Positions 27,554 to 36,188 are shown, counted from the first letter of the stretch. The stretch is DNA of 64,000 nt from an uncultured Sutterella sp. (GCA_900545275.1 UQYG01000001.1:124001-188000); one strand, 5' to 3'. Notes: generated by a model from the sequence alone, not told the origin. A program made the numbers and translations.

Positions 27554-27570
27554 CTAGGTATAAACCCTAA
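27554..27570 (-). promoter_or_regulatory. 17-bp motif shared with the dcu upstream region
   Basis: CTAGGTATAAACCCTAA on the plus strand matches the dcu site at 14 of 17 positions and has the same orientation relative to its gene. Unlike the dcu copy it lacks the distal half of the inverted repeat. Confidence 0.45.
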
Positions 27571-27627
27571 AATTATGTTGTTGAAAATATCCTCAAAACT
27601 GCAAATTAGATATAAGTGAATGTGCGT

Positions 27628-27666
27628 AAAAAAAGCGGACGCCGAGGGAGAACCCGACGTCCGCTT
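27628..27666 (-). terminator. Intrinsic terminator after upp
   Basis: AAGCGGACG (27633-27641) pairs with CGTCCGCTT (27658-27666). The minus strand then runs into TTTTTTT. Confidence 0.88.
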
Positions 27667-27691
27667 GGAAAAATGTTTGGCTGAGGGCGAC

Positions 27692-28339
27692 TTACTTCGT
27701 GCCGAAGATGCGGTCGCCCGCGTCGCCGAGGCCCGGAACGATGTAGGCGTTTTCATCGAGGTGGTCGTCAAGCGCCGCGACGTAGACCTCCACGTCGGGG
27801 TGGAGCTCCGAGAAGGTCTTCACGCCTTCGGGAGCGGCGACGAGCGCCATGAACTGGATCTGCGAGCCGGGAATCCCGCGCTTCTTGAGCGTGTCGACGG
27901 CGTAGGCGCCGGAATAGCCCGTGGCGAGCATCGGGTCGACGACGATGAAGTTGCGGCCTTCCGTGTCGGGAAGACGCACGAAATATTCGACGGGGCGCTT
28001 GTTTTCGTCGCGGTAGAGACCGATGTGTCCGACGCGGGCGCCGGGCATGAGCGTGAGCAGACCGTCCGTCATGCCGAGACCGGCGCGGAGAACCGGGACG
28101 ATGACGGGCTTTTTCCCTTCCATGACGGGCGCGTCGAATTCGGCGAGCGGCGTTTCGATGCGGCGGGTCGTAAGCGGATAGTCGCGCGTGAGTTCATAGC
28201 CCATCAGCATCGCGATTTCCTTGAGGAGCTCGCGAAAGTCGCGCGTGCTCGTTTCCTTTTCGCGCATGAGCGTGAGTTTGTGCTGCACGAGCGGATGGTC
28301 AACGATGTGAAGCGTGGGGAAGCGCGGATCTTTACGCAT
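27692..28339 (-). CDS. upp: Uracil phosphoribosyltransferase
   Basis: Pyrimidine salvage enzyme that makes UMP from uracil and PRPP. The 215-residue length is standard. The PRPP-binding loop [17 protein letters not shown] and the uracil-binding C-terminus [14 protein letters not shown] are both present. It lies downstream of the LapA-like gene with a strong terminator between, 24 nt before its start codon. Confidence 0.97.
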   Translation of the reverse strand: MRKDPRFPTLHIVDHPLVQHKLTLMREKETSTRDFRELLKEIAMLMGYELTRDYPLTTRRIETPLAEFDAPVMEGKKPVIVPVLRAGLGMTDGLLTLMPGARVGHIGLYRDENKRPVEYFVRLPDTEGRNFIVVDPMLATGYSGAYAVDTLKKRGIPGSQIQFMALVAAPEGVKTFSELHPDVEVYVAALDDHLDENAYIVPGLGDAGDRIFGTK

Positions 28340-28363
28340 GATGGCAATACTCCGGTTGAATCG

Positions 28364-28388
28364 AAAAAAGAGCGGGCAGTGCCCGCTC
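28364..28388 (-). terminator. Intrinsic terminator between the LapA-like gene and upp
   Basis: GAGCGGGC (28370-28377) pairs with GCCCGCTC (28381-28388) around a three-base loop; the minus strand continues TTTTTT. The upp start codon is 24 nt further on. Confidence 0.9.
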
Positions 28389-28404
28389 GAAGGAAAGAGA
28401 GTGG

Positions 28405-28995
28405 TCAGAAGAGATCCTTGAAGAGCTCTTTTTTCTCCGCCGTGTCCTTGTCGTCCCTGTCGGCCGCGGAAGGCTCTTGAGCGACCGGAGGAAGGGAGGG
28501 CGGCATCTTCGCCTCGAGTTCCGAGAGCGAAGCTCGGATCGCCTGCAGATTCTTCGCCTGATAGTCGGCCTGCATGGAGGCGAGCTCGGCGAGTTTGGCG
28601 TCGACTTCGCCCGAACGCGTGCGCACGAGGGCGAGCATTTCCTCGGTGCGTTCCGAGAGCATCGTCTCGATCTTCGTGAGGCGCTCGTTCATTTCGGTGT
28701 GGAGCGCCGTCACGCGGCTTTTGTCGGCTTCGTCGGCCAGATGGCGCGCCGTGCGGGCTTCCTTGTAGGCCGAGCGGATTTCAAGCGAAACGCTCGCCTG
28801 TTGCCAGACGGTGTAGATGAACATGCACAGAACGACCACGGCGAAGGCCGCCACGACGATGACGCCGAGCGGGGCCTGGATTTCGCGGTAGACGAGGTTG
28901 ACGGTCATCACCGTCGAGAGGGCCGTCCAGTTGATGATGAGGAAAACGGCGAGGAGGATGAGAATCAGGATGATTCCCAGCGTTCGCAACTTCAT
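28405..28995 (-). CDS. LapA-like (DUF1049-type) inner-membrane protein with coiled-coil tail
   Basis: 196-residue protein with two N-terminal transmembrane helices (residues about 5-25 and 42-65) linked by a short periplasmic loop containing [13 protein letters not shown]. This pattern is seen in LapA proteins linked to lipopolysaccharide assembly. A long charged cytoplasmic helix ([21 protein letters not shown], then heptad-like stretches to about residue 165) and a Pro-rich end follow. The partner gene lapB is not next to it. GGAG lies before the ATG, directly after a GC hairpin. Confidence 0.65.
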   Translation of the reverse strand: MKLRTLGIILILILLAVFLIINWTALSTVMTVNLVYREIQAPLGVIVVAAFAVVVLCMFIYTVWQQASVSLEIRSAYKEARTARHLADEADKSRVTALHTEMNERLTKIETMLSERTEEMLALVRTRSGEVDAKLAELASMQADYQAKNLQAIRASLSELEAKMPPSLPPVAQEPSAADRDDKDTAEKKELFKDLF

Positions 28996-29008
28996 AATGA
29001 AACTCCGT

Positions 29009-29031
29009 GCCGCCTCGTTAGGCGAGGCGGC
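29009..29031 (-). other. GC hairpin directly before the LapA-like gene
   Basis: GCCGCCTCG (29009-29017) pairs perfectly with CGAGGCGGC (29023-29031). The minus strand continues into the ribosome-binding site ACGGAG without a T-run, so it is not a classical terminator. A second hairpin, GAGCGCCC with GGGCGCTC (29055-29074), lies between it and fbp. Confidence 0.6.
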
Positions 29032-29113
29032 CGCAAGTGAATGAATGGCGTCGGGAGCGCCCGTGAGGGCGCTCTTTCAGCATAGCAGAGAGTCTTTCTG
29101 AGAAGAAACCCCG

Positions 29114-30109
29114 TTACGCCTTGTGGTAGCCCGTAACCAGATCCACTTCTTCGCGGGCGCCGAGCATGACGGCGACGCGCTGGTGGATCTTCTCGGGAAC
29201 GATGTCGAGAATCGGCGTGTGGCCGTTCGTCGAAGCGCCGCCGGCGTTTTCCAGGATCATCGACATGGGGTTGGCTTCATAAAGAAGACGAAGCTTGCCG
29301 GGCTTGGCGGGATCGCGGTTGTCGCGCGGATAGAGGAAGATGCCGCCGCGCTGCAGGATGCGGTGCACTTCCGCGACCATAGCGGCGACCCAGCGCATGT
29401 TGAAGTCCTTGCCGCGGGGGCCTTCCTTGCCGGCGAGAAGTTCGTCGATGTAGCGGCGCACGGGCGCTTCCCAGTGGCGCATGTTCGAGCAGTTGATGGC
29501 GAATTCCTTCGCGGCGGGCGCGACGCGCACGTTTTCCTGCGTGAGCACGAAGGTGCCCGTGGCAGGATCCAGCGTGAAGAAGACGACGCCGCGGCCGAAA
29601 GTGAGGCACAGCTGCGTCTGCGGACCGTACATGCAGTAGCCCGCGGCGACCTGATGGCGGCCGGGCTGCAGGAAGTCCGCGTCGACGGCCGTGCGCTTCG
29701 GGCGGACGGCGGGCGTCACCGAGAAGATCGAGCCGATCGAAACGTTGATGTCGATGTTGCTCGAGCCGTCGAGCGGGTCGAAGGCGATGAGGTAGGGGCC
29801 GACGGGGAATTCGTCGGGCACCGACATGACTTCGGGGACTTCTTCGCTCACCATGCCGCAGACGGCGCCCGAACGGACGACCGCGTCGACGAAGATGTCG
29901 TTGCTGATGATGTCGAGCTTCTTCTGATCTTCACCCTGGACGTTTTCGGTACCGGCCAGACCGAGAACGCCCGCGAGCGCACCCTGACGAACCTTGTGGC
30001 TGATCGTCTTGCAGGCTTCGGAGACGCTCGTGATCAGACGGGCGAGAACGGGGTCGAGCTCATGGAGCGATTCTTCACGGGCCAGATATTGAGAAAGAGT
30101 GGTTGCCAC
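29114..30109 (-). CDS. fbp: Fructose-1,6-bisphosphatase class I
   Basis: Gluconeogenic phosphatase producing fructose 6-phosphate. The 331-residue protein has the metal-binding EEVPEV and the signature [26 protein letters not shown], followed by [29 protein letters not shown]. Length is normal. It lies 12 nt after pepN in the same direction. The presence of fbp, class II aldolase and no sugar-uptake genes in this window fits a non-saccharolytic lifestyle, but the window is too small to be sure. Confidence 0.97.
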   Translation of the reverse strand: MATTLSQYLAREESLHELDPVLARLITSVSEACKTISHKVRQGALAGVLGLAGTENVQGEDQKKLDIISNDIFVDAVVRSGAVCGMVSEEVPEVMSVPDEFPVGPYLIAFDPLDGSSNIDINVSIGSIFSVTPAVRPKRTAVDADFLQPGRHQVAAGYCMYGPQTQLCLTFGRGVVFFTLDPATGTFVLTQENVRVAPAAKEFAINCSNMRHWEAPVRRYIDELLAGKEGPRGKDFNMRWVAAMVAEVHRILQRGGIFLYPRDNRDPAKPGKLRLLYEANPMSMILENAGGASTNGHTPILDIVPEKIHQRVAVMLGAREEVDLVTGYHKA

Positions 30110-30121
30110 GATGCAATTTCC

Positions 30122-32788
30122 TCAGGTGGGATTGTTGAGAGCCTTTTCCACGACTTCCAAGACGCTCTCGGAAAGTCGGTCCTTGTGCAGATACACGTTC
30201 TCGAGCGCTTCGAACTGAAGGCGCGAGAGCTGCGGCGTGTAGCGCCGCCAATTTTCGAGCGTACGGGCGACGCGGGCCGCCACGTGCGGATTGATGCGGT
30301 CGAGCTCGAGGACGACCTCGGCCCAGAATTTGTACCCTTCGCCGTCCTTCGTGTGGAATTCCGAGGGATTCTGCGTGAAGAAGGCGAGAAGGAGCGCGTA
30401 GACGTTGTTCGGGTTCGAAAGCGAGAAGAAGTCGCACTTCATGAGTTCGCGCACGCGCTCGAGCACGGGAAGTTCCCCCGCATGCGTCTTCGTCGTCGCC
30501 TGTACCGTGAGCCACTTGTTGACGAGGAGCGGCTCGGGGAGATACGTCTGCAGCGTCTCGACCTCGAAGTTGTTCTTGCTCGGCACGTTCGAGTCGACGA
30601 TGAGCTTCAGGGCGGCGAGTTCGTCCGTGAGGTTCTCGCGCTTGATGAGCTGGTCGCGCACGCGGATGACCGTGTGATGGCTCGATGCGCCCATGAGGTA
30701 GTAGAGCGCGAGATTCTTGAGGGCGCGCTTGCCGGCGCTCTCGGGATCGGGCGAATAGGGCCCGGGCGTAACCGAGCGGTCTACCGCGGCCGTGAGTTCG
30801 AGTTGCAGGCGCTTGGCGATCTGCACGCGAAGCGCTTCGCGGGCTCGGAAGGCGGCCTCGGGATCGATGAAGGGAAGCGACTCTCCAAGAGTACGCTCGG
30901 AAGGAAGTTCAAGCGTGACGGCCGCGTAGGCGGGGGAGAGCGTCTCGTCCGTGAGCGTACGCTTGAAGGCGTCGAAGAAGACGGCGGGGACGTTCTCCTC
31001 GCGTCCGGCGAAGCGGTCGCGGATGAGTTCGTGCGCCGTGCGCAGCATCAGTTCCTGCATCGCCTCCCAACGGTTGAAGGGATCGGTGTCGCAGGAGGCG
31101 AGGAGCGCGAGGTCGTCGAGCGAATAGTCGTAGCGAAGGCGCACGGGCGCGGCGAAGCCCCGGTTGAGACTCGGTACGGGGGCGGAGGCAAAGTCCGTGA
31201 AGACCCATTCGTGACGCGCTTCGGAGAGTTCGAGCGGCGAGTCGAGCTCGACGACGCCGTCGGGCGTTTCGAGACGAAGCGGACATTCCTTGCCGTCGCG
31301 GTCAAAGAAAGCGACGGGGAATGGCATCAGAAGCGGCGCTTTGTGGGGTTGGCCCGGCGTGGGCGGCGTCGTCTGTTCGACGACGAGACGGAATTTGCCC
31401 GTCGCGGGATCCCACTCGCCTTCCACGGCGACGACGGGCGTGCCCGCCTGTTCGAACCAGCGGGAGAACTGCGAGAGATCGCGTCCCGAAGCGTTCGCCA
31501 TGGCCGTGAGGAAGGCTTCGCACGTGACGGCAGAGCCGTCGTTCGTGCGGATGTATTCGTCAAAACCCTTGCGAAAGACCGTTTCGCCGAGCAGGGTGTG
31601 AAGCATGCGGATGACTTCGGCGCCCTTTTCGTAGACGGTCATGGTGTAGAAGTTGTTGATTTCCTTGTAGCTCTCCGGACGGATCGGATGCGCCATGGGG
31701 CCGGCGTCCTCGGGGAACTGCGCGGCGCGCAGGGCCTTGACGTCTTCGATGCGCTGCACCGCGCGGGCCGTCGGGTCGCCGAGCATGTCGGCGGAAAATT
31801 CCTGGTCGCGGAAAACGGTGAGGCCTTCCTTGAGGGTGAGCTGGAACCAGTCGCGAAGCGTCACGCGGTCACCCGTCCAGTTGTGGAAGTACTCGTGCGC
31901 GACCACGGACTCGATGTTGAAATAGTCGCGGTCTGTCGCGATCGCCGGATTGGCGAGGGCGTAGCGGGCGTTGAAGATGTTGAGTCCCTTGTTTTCCATC
32001 GCACCGAAGTTGAAGTCGTTCGTCGCGACGATCATGAAGAGATCGAGGTCCAGGTAAAGACCGAAGCGTTTTTCGTCCCAGGCGATGGCGCGCTTGAGGC
32101 TTTCCATCGTGTGTTCGGTTTTGTCGATGTCCTGCGGCTCCACCCAGACTTCGAGCGTCACTTCGCGGCCGTTGCCGAGACGATACTTCTCGCGGCGGCA
32201 TTCGAGCGTGCCCGCGACGAGCGCAAAGAGGTAGCAGGGTTTCGGATAGGGGTCGACCCAGCGAACCTCGTGGCGACCGTCGAGGAGGTCGCGCGACTCG
32301 ACCCGGTTGCCGTTCGAGAGAAGGACCGGGTAGAGCGCCTTGGGCGCGCGGATCGTGACGGTGAACTTCGCGAGCACGTCCGGACGGTCGGGCCAGTAGG
32401 TGATTCGACGAAAACCCGTCGCTTCGCACTGGCTCATGAGGTTCTTGCCGGAAGCGTAGATTCCGGAGAGCGCCGTGTTCTTCGAGGGGCTGAAACGGTT
32501 GACGACGACGACCTTCGCCGCTTCGCGCAGCGCCGGGATCGTAAGCGTGGTGTCGGTGAGGGTGTATTCGCTCTCCGAGAGCGTCCGGCCGTTGACGTTC
32601 ACGCTCACGAGCGTGACGGCCTCGCCGTTGAGGACGAGGTCGAGCACCTTGTCGTTCGTCTCGGGATTGGGACGCACGTCCATCGTGGACGTCACCGAGC
32701 TGCTGTCGGGGTCGAGATCGAATTCGAGGTGAACCGAATCGATGAGATGCGAGGGAACCTTGTAGTCTTTTCGGAAAGTCGTGCCCAT
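30122..32788 (-). CDS. pepN: Aminopeptidase N (peptidase family M1)
   Basis: Broad-specificity cytosolic zinc aminopeptidase. The 888-residue protein is close to E. coli PepN (870). The exopeptidase motif GAMENKGLNIF and the zinc motif VAHEYFHNWTGDRVT are present; the second zinc Glu follows in LKEGLTVFRDQEF. I start at ATG 32788 (MGTTFRKDYKVPSH). An upstream TTG at 32863 is open, but a likely -10 box lies at 32853-32858, so that codon would not be transcribed. The gene is 12 nt before fbp. Confidence 0.96.
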   Translation of the reverse strand: MGTTFRKDYKVPSHLIDSVHLEFDLDPDSSSVTSTMDVRPNPETNDKVLDLVLNGEAVTLVSVNVNGRTLSESEYTLTDTTLTIPALREAAKVVVVNRFSPSKNTALSGIYASGKNLMSQCEATGFRRITYWPDRPDVLAKFTVTIRAPKALYPVLLSNGNRVESRDLLDGRHEVRWVDPYPKPCYLFALVAGTLECRREKYRLGNGREVTLEVWVEPQDIDKTEHTMESLKRAIAWDEKRFGLYLDLDLFMIVATNDFNFGAMENKGLNIFNARYALANPAIATDRDYFNIESVVAHEYFHNWTGDRVTLRDWFQLTLKEGLTVFRDQEFSADMLGDPTARAVQRIEDVKALRAAQFPEDAGPMAHPIRPESYKEINNFYTMTVYEKGAEVIRMLHTLLGETVFRKGFDEYIRTNDGSAVTCEAFLTAMANASGRDLSQFSRWFEQAGTPVVAVEGEWDPATGKFRLVVEQTTPPTPGQPHKAPLLMPFPVAFFDRDGKECPLRLETPDGVVELDSPLELSEARHEWVFTDFASAPVPSLNRGFAAPVRLRYDYSLDDLALLASCDTDPFNRWEAMQELMLRTAHELIRDRFAGREENVPAVFFDAFKRTLTDETLSPAYAAVTLELPSERTLGESLPFIDPEAAFRAREALRVQIAKRLQLELTAAVDRSVTPGPYSPDPESAGKRALKNLALYYLMGASSHHTVIRVRDQLIKRENLTDELAALKLIVDSNVPSKNNFEVETLQTYLPEPLLVNKWLTVQATTKTHAGELPVLERVRELMKCDFFSLSNPNNVYALLLAFFTQNPSEFHTKDGEGYKFWAEVVLELDRINPHVAARVARTLENWRRYTPQLSRLQFEALENVYLHKDRLSESVLEVVEKALNNPT

Positions 32789-32852
32789 TCTTATGCCGGC
32801 CTCTGTCGAAATGGTGTCGGGCCCGCCGTTTGCGGCGGGCGTGCATCGGTTG

Positions 32853-32858
32853 ATTGTA
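32853..32858 (-). promoter_or_regulatory. Putative -10 box for pepN
   Basis: The minus strand reads TACAAT, with TTGCCA 19 bp upstream. Transcription would start near 32846. A 20-nt GC hairpin (32821-32840) lies in the resulting leader. Confidence 0.5.
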
Positions 32859-32881
32859 GACAAACTATTGCTGTTCGTGGC

Positions 32882-32918
32882 AAAAACGAAAAAGGCCCCG
32901 ACCGGAAGTCGGAGCCTT
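32882..32918 (-). terminator. Intrinsic terminator after the NapC-type cytochrome gene
   Basis: AAGGCCCCGAC (32892-32902) pairs with GTCGGAGCCTT (32908-32918), with one G-U pair in the minus-strand RNA, followed by TTTTTCGTTTTT. Confidence 0.87.
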
Positions 32919-32943
32919 TCTCTGAGATTTCGCAGAACCGAAA

Positions 32944-33528
32944 TTACTTGGCCTGGGCGACGGGGAGGATTTCACCCGTGTAGTTGTGACCGGCCGTCGG
33001 GTGGCAGCTGATGCAGTCCACCTTGGTTTCCGGCCCCATGCCCTTGTGGATGGCGGCGACGAGCGGCTTGCCCGGGTTGTACATGCGCTGAACGTCATGG
33101 CAACCGCGGCAGGCTTCGAAATTGTCGGCGCGCATCGATTCGAGGACGGCGGCGGCCATTTCCGGACGCTTTTCAATCTGCTTTTCGGGGGTGCTGAGCG
33201 AACCCTGGATCTGGCCGAAGAGCGAGATCGAACCGGCCTTGGCCTTGTACATGAGCATTTCGACGTAGTCGATCGGGCCGACGTGTTCGTTCGAGTGGTT
33301 CTTCAGGTGGCAGTCCGAGCAGCCGGCGGTGGCGCCGGAAGCGGTGCGGAAGTGGTCACCCTTCTGATAGGCGATGTAGGTCGCATCCATAGAGTGGCAG
33401 AATTCACCGCAGAACTTCGGCGTACCAGCCCAATGCACGACGCTCGTGAGAATACCGACGAAAATGATGCCGACCACGACGCCGATGAGGCCGATGCCGG
33501 CAAGATACCAAACGCTGTTCTTTTCCAT
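32944..33528 (-). CDS. NapC/NirT/NrfH-family membrane-anchored tetrahaem cytochrome c
   Basis: Quinol-oxidising cytochrome that passes electrons from menaquinol to a periplasmic reductase. The 194-residue protein has one N-terminal membrane anchor (residues 8-30) and four haem c sites: residues 40-45 (CGEFCH), 70-74 (CSDCH), 140-144 (CRGCH) and 172-176 (CISCH). The first has three residues between the cysteines, not two, and is followed by SM, the position of the Met ligand in NrfH. Start taken at 33528 rather than further upstream because MEKNSVWYLAGIG begins the anchor. No reductase gene is adjacent, so the partner is unknown. Confidence 0.88.
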   Translation of the reverse strand: MEKNSVWYLAGIGLIGVVVGIIFVGILTSVVHWAGTPKFCGEFCHSMDATYIAYQKGDHFRTASGATAGCSDCHLKNHSNEHVGPIDYVEMLMYKAKAGSISLFGQIQGSLSTPEKQIEKRPEMAAAVLESMRADNFEACRGCHDVQRMYNPGKPLVAAIHKGMGPETKVDCISCHPTAGHNYTGEILPVAQAK

Positions 33529-33686
33529 CTTGGAGCCTTTTGTTGATGTCGCCGTCGATCCGAGAGGGAACGTGGACGAACGGGACGATTGTCTTTTCGT
33601 CGGCGCCAAACAGGAAAGGGGGTCTTCGCCGACACTAAGCAGGCTGTAATGTTATTCAGAAAAATGTAAGAAATGTTTTGCGGCGG

Positions 33687-33700
33687 TTGACTACAGTCAA
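33687..33700 (-). promoter_or_regulatory. FNR/DNR-type palindrome upstream of the NapC-type gene
   Basis: TTGACTACAGTCAA is a perfect inverted repeat of TTGAC with a 4-base spacer, the geometry of Crp/Fnr-family sites (consensus TTGAT-N4-ATCAA). It is about 160 nt upstream of the start codon. Candidate -10 sequences downstream give centre distances of about -37 or -47, not exactly -41.5. Confidence 0.6.
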
Positions 33701-33800
33701 AGAGAGCGGAAATTCCTGCAAAAAGCTGCGAACTTTTCCGATTGGATACAAGGAGCTACGCGTAAATCCTTAGGGATATTCGCCTGCTCTCCGAAAGACC

Positions 33801-34568
33801 TTACTGCGCAAGCGCTACGGCGATGTTGTCGCAGGGCATGAGCACCCAGGCGGGACCCTGACGGCGCAGGCCGTGGTGTGCGCGGGCGAAGCCTACGAGC
33901 GTAAGTCCCGAGGGGAGGCGAACGGTACATTCGCCTCCGTGATCGTCGCGGTCGCAGTGCACGACCGTGCCTTCAAGGAGATTGTCGGCGGTCGAGGGCG
34001 GCTCGGAGAAGATTTCGACCCCCGTCGCCTTGCAGAGCGCAATGACGCGCATACCTTCGCGAAGACCGAGGAGCTGCGCGCTCTCTTTGGTGACGGAGGC
34101 GCGGATGAGATGGTCGTCGTCGATCGCAAGGAGGAGCCGCACGAGGGCCGATCCGATCTTGAGCGTGTGGATCGTGGCGGGCAACTGGTTGCGCATCGAG
34201 ATCAAAAACTGTCCTCCCGCCGCGGAAAGCCCTTCGGCGCCGTTTCGGCCGAATTCCTCCAGCACGCGGCGCCGGGCGCGCACGAGCGCCTCGTTGAGGC
34301 GCAGGACGTCCTCCCCGCGGGGCGTGATGCGGGTTCCGCCGCCCGAGCGGCCGCCGACCGCCTTTTCGACGAGCGGTCCGCCGGCGAGATTCGAGAGGGT
34401 TTCTAGCGCCTGCCAGGCCGCCTTGTAGCTTACGCCCGCGCCGCGGGCGGCTTCCGAGATCGATCCCACGTCGGCCACGCGGCGAAGGATGTCGAGCCGC
34501 TTGTCAATGGTCTCGTTCAAGAGGTGTGTGAGCAACACCGGATCGGCCTGAACATTTTCCTGCGGCAT
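33801..34568 (-). CDS. modE: Molybdate-responsive regulator ModE
   Basis: Transcription factor that represses modABC when molybdate is plentiful. The 255-residue protein has an N-terminal winged helix-turn-helix (RLDILRRVADVGSISEAARGAGVSYKAAWQALETL) and two C-terminal Mop/TOBE repeats that bind molybdate (QLPATIHTLKIGSALVRLLLAI and the second ending VGFARAHHGL). This matches E. coli ModE in length and order. It is transcribed away from modA, with a ModE-type operator in the shared intergenic region. Confidence 0.95.
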   Translation of the reverse strand: MPQENVQADPVLLTHLLNETIDKRLDILRRVADVGSISEAARGAGVSYKAAWQALETLSNLAGGPLVEKAVGGRSGGGTRITPRGEDVLRLNEALVRARRRVLEEFGRNGAEGLSAAGGQFLISMRNQLPATIHTLKIGSALVRLLLAIDDDHLIRASVTKESAQLLGLREGMRVIALCKATGVEIFSEPPSTADNLLEGTVVHCDRDDHGGECTVRLPSGLTLVGFARAHHGLRRQGPAWVLMPCDNIAVALAQ

Positions 34569-34609
34569 GCATGTCTCCCGAGTGGTTTTCTTGCGGCGAA
34601 GCGGAAATC

Positions 34610-34634
34610 TCGCTATTCTTTTCAGGAATAGCGA
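34610..34634. promoter_or_regulatory. ModE operator between modE and modA
   Basis: TCGCTATTC (34610-34618) and GAATAGCGA (34626-34634) form a perfect 9-bp inverted repeat with a 7-bp spacer. The half-site TCGCTAT agrees with the E. coli ModE half-site (ATCGCTATATA). It can control both divergent genes. Confidence 0.85.
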
Positions 34635-34637
34635 TGG

Positions 34638-34657
34638 CGCGGGCGCTTTCGCCCGCG
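34638..34657 (+). other. GC hairpin in the modA leader
   Basis: GCGCGGGCG and CGCCCGCGC form a perfect stem with a four-base loop just after the ModE operator, followed by AGCTGTTTTC. It could act as a weak terminator or stabilise the leader. It does not look like the Moco riboswitch, which is much larger. Confidence 0.5.
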
Positions 34658-34727
34658 CAGCTGTTTTCTCACTCTACCAAATTTCAGGACGGTACCGTTT
34701 GCGCACCGTCGTCAAGGAAAATTCCAA

Positions 34728-35480
34728 ATGAAGAAGACCTGTCTTGTCCTCTTTGTGGCCGCCGTGGCCTCGGGTTCGCTCTATGCCGAAACCGTCCGCG
34801 TGGCCGTCGCCGCCAACTTCACGGCGCCGATCAAGGAACTCGCCCCGATCTATGAAAAGGCGACGGGCGACAAGCTCGTTCTCTCGTTCGGCGCAACGGG
34901 CGCCTTTTACGCCCAGATCAAGAACGGCGCTCCGTTTGACGTGTTGCTCGCCGCCGACTCGAAGACCCCGGCCAAGGCCGTGAAGGAAGGTCTCGGCGTG
35001 GAAGGCACGAACTACACCTACGCCATCGGCAAACTCGTTCTCTGGAGCTCCGACGCCGGCTTCGTCAAGGACGAAAGCGCCCTGAAGAGCGACAAGCTCC
35101 AGAAGCTCGCCGTCGCGAATCCGAAGCTCGCTCCCTACGGCGAAGCCGCCCACCAGGCGATGGAAGCCCTCGGCCTGAAGGCCGCCCTTACGCCCAAGAT
35201 CGTCGAAGGCGACAACATCGGCAAGACCTATCAGTTCGTCGCCACGGGGAACGCGCAGGCAGGTTTCGTCGCCATGAGCCAGTGCGCCAAGGACGGTAAG
35301 TTCACGTCGGGTTCGGGCTGGGTCGTTCCGCAGGAACTCTATAAACCCATTACGCAGGACGCCGTGCTCCTGAAGGCCGGAGAAAAGAACGAAGGGGCCA
35401 AGCGCTTCCTCGAATACCTCAAGACGAACAAGGAAGCCGACCGCATCCGCTTCGTCTACGGCTACGACACCGCCAAGTAA
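34728..35480 (+). CDS. modA: Molybdate ABC transporter substrate-binding protein
   Basis: Periplasmic protein that captures molybdate (and tungstate) for the ModBC importer. The 250-residue protein has a Sec signal peptide (MKKTCLVLFVAAVASGSLYA) and ModA sequences VAVAANFTAPIKELAPIYEKATG, LSFGATGAFYAQIKNGAPFDVLLAAD and the end FLEYLKTNKEADRIRFVYGY. AAGGA lies 9 nt before the ATG. First gene of modABC, under the ModE operator. Confidence 0.96.
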   Translation: MKKTCLVLFVAAVASGSLYAETVRVAVAANFTAPIKELAPIYEKATGDKLVLSFGATGAFYAQIKNGAPFDVLLAADSKTPAKAVKEGLGVEGTNYTYAIGKLVLWSSDAGFVKDESALKSDKLQKLAVANPKLAPYGEAAHQAMEALGLKAALTPKIVEGDNIGKTYQFVATGNAQAGFVAMSQCAKDGKFTSGSGWVVPQELYKPITQDAVLLKAGEKNEGAKRFLEYLKTNKEADRIRFVYGYDTAK

Positions 35481-35501
35481 CCATAGAGAGAGGAGAACGG
35501 C

Positions 35502-36188
35502 ATGCCGCTTACGCCGGCCGACCTCGGTCCCGTGTGGCTGAGTCTGAGACTCGCGTTTGTCACGACGGTTTTTCTGCTCATCCTCGGCATGCCGCTCGCG
35601 TGGTGGCTTGCGCAGCGAAAAAGCGTCCTCTGTGCGCCGATCAGCGCGATCGTGACGCTTCCGCTCGTCCTGCCGCCTTCGGTTCTGGGCTTTTACGTCC
35701 TGGTCGCCCTCGGCCCTTCGGGGCCGATCGGCGCCTTTACGCAGCTCTTCGGAATCGAGACGCTCAACTTCACCTTTACGGGGCTCGTGGTGGGGAGCGT
35801 GATCTATTCGCTCCCCTTCATGGTGCAGCCTCTGCAGAACGCATTTGAAGCCGTGGGGACGAAGCCCATGGAAGTTGCCGCGACGCTGAGGGCGGGGCCT
35901 CTGGACGCCTTCTTTTCCGTCATTCTTCCCATGGCGCGTCACGGCATTCTCACGGGCGTACTCATGACGTTCGCCCACACGATCGGGGAATTCGGGGTCG
36001 TGCTCATGATCGGGGGCAACATTCCGGGCGAGACGCAGGTGGTGTCGACCGAGATTTTCACCTACGTGGAAGGGATGGAATACGACAAGGCCCATTGGCT
36101 CGCGGGCGGCATGCTCGTCTTCAGCTTCTTCGTCCTCCTTTCCCTAACGTATTTTGAACGGCACGGCGCCGCAAGGAGCGGGCGATGA
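35502..36188 (+). CDS. modB: Molybdate ABC transporter permease
   Basis: Inner-membrane permease of the molybdate importer. The 228-residue protein has five or so hydrophobic helices and the ABC-permease coupling motif [41 protein letters not shown] is typical of ModB/CysT permeases. It begins 21 nt after modA and overlaps modC by 4 nt. Confidence 0.96.
   Translation: MPLTPADLGPVWLSLRLAFVTTVFLLILGMPLAWWLAQRKSVLCAPISAIVTLPLVLPPSVLGFYVLVALGPSGPIGAFTQLFGIETLNFTFTGLVVGSVIYSLPFMVQPLQNAFEAVGTKPMEVAATLRAGPLDAFFSVILPMARHGILTGVLMTFAHTIGEFGVVLMIGGNIPGETQVVSTEIFTYVEGMEYDKAHWLAGGMLVFSFFVLLSLTYFERHGAARSGR

Larger units (their letters stand above)
27308..27691 (-). promoter_or_regulatory. AT-rich intergenic region upstream of frdC (384 nt, no gene)
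   Basis: The region holds the upp terminator at its right end, a 17-bp motif shared with dcu (27554-27570), and an FNR-like box (27463-27476). It also has a possible -10 sequence CATCAT on the minus strand at 27435-27440. If that is the -10, the start of transcription falls near 27428 and the FNR-like box is centred near -41.5, the usual class II position. I see no small gene or RNA here. Confidence 0.5.

Noticed and set aside
32789..32863. TTG start at 32863 giving a longer PepN
   Set aside because: A likely -10 box at 32853-32858 would place this codon upstream of the transcript, and the added residues span a hairpin and resemble no PepN N-terminus.
29123..32983. A 1286-codon open frame on the plus strand
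   Set aside because: It is antisense to fbp and pepN, which are unmistakable. Its translation is rich in Arg, Glu, Val and Gly without any recognisable motif. Long antisense frames are expected at this GC content.
34635..34727. Molybdenum-cofactor riboswitch upstream of modA
   Set aside because: The 5' region is only about 90 nt and holds a single simple GC hairpin; the multi-stem Moco riboswitch architecture is absent.
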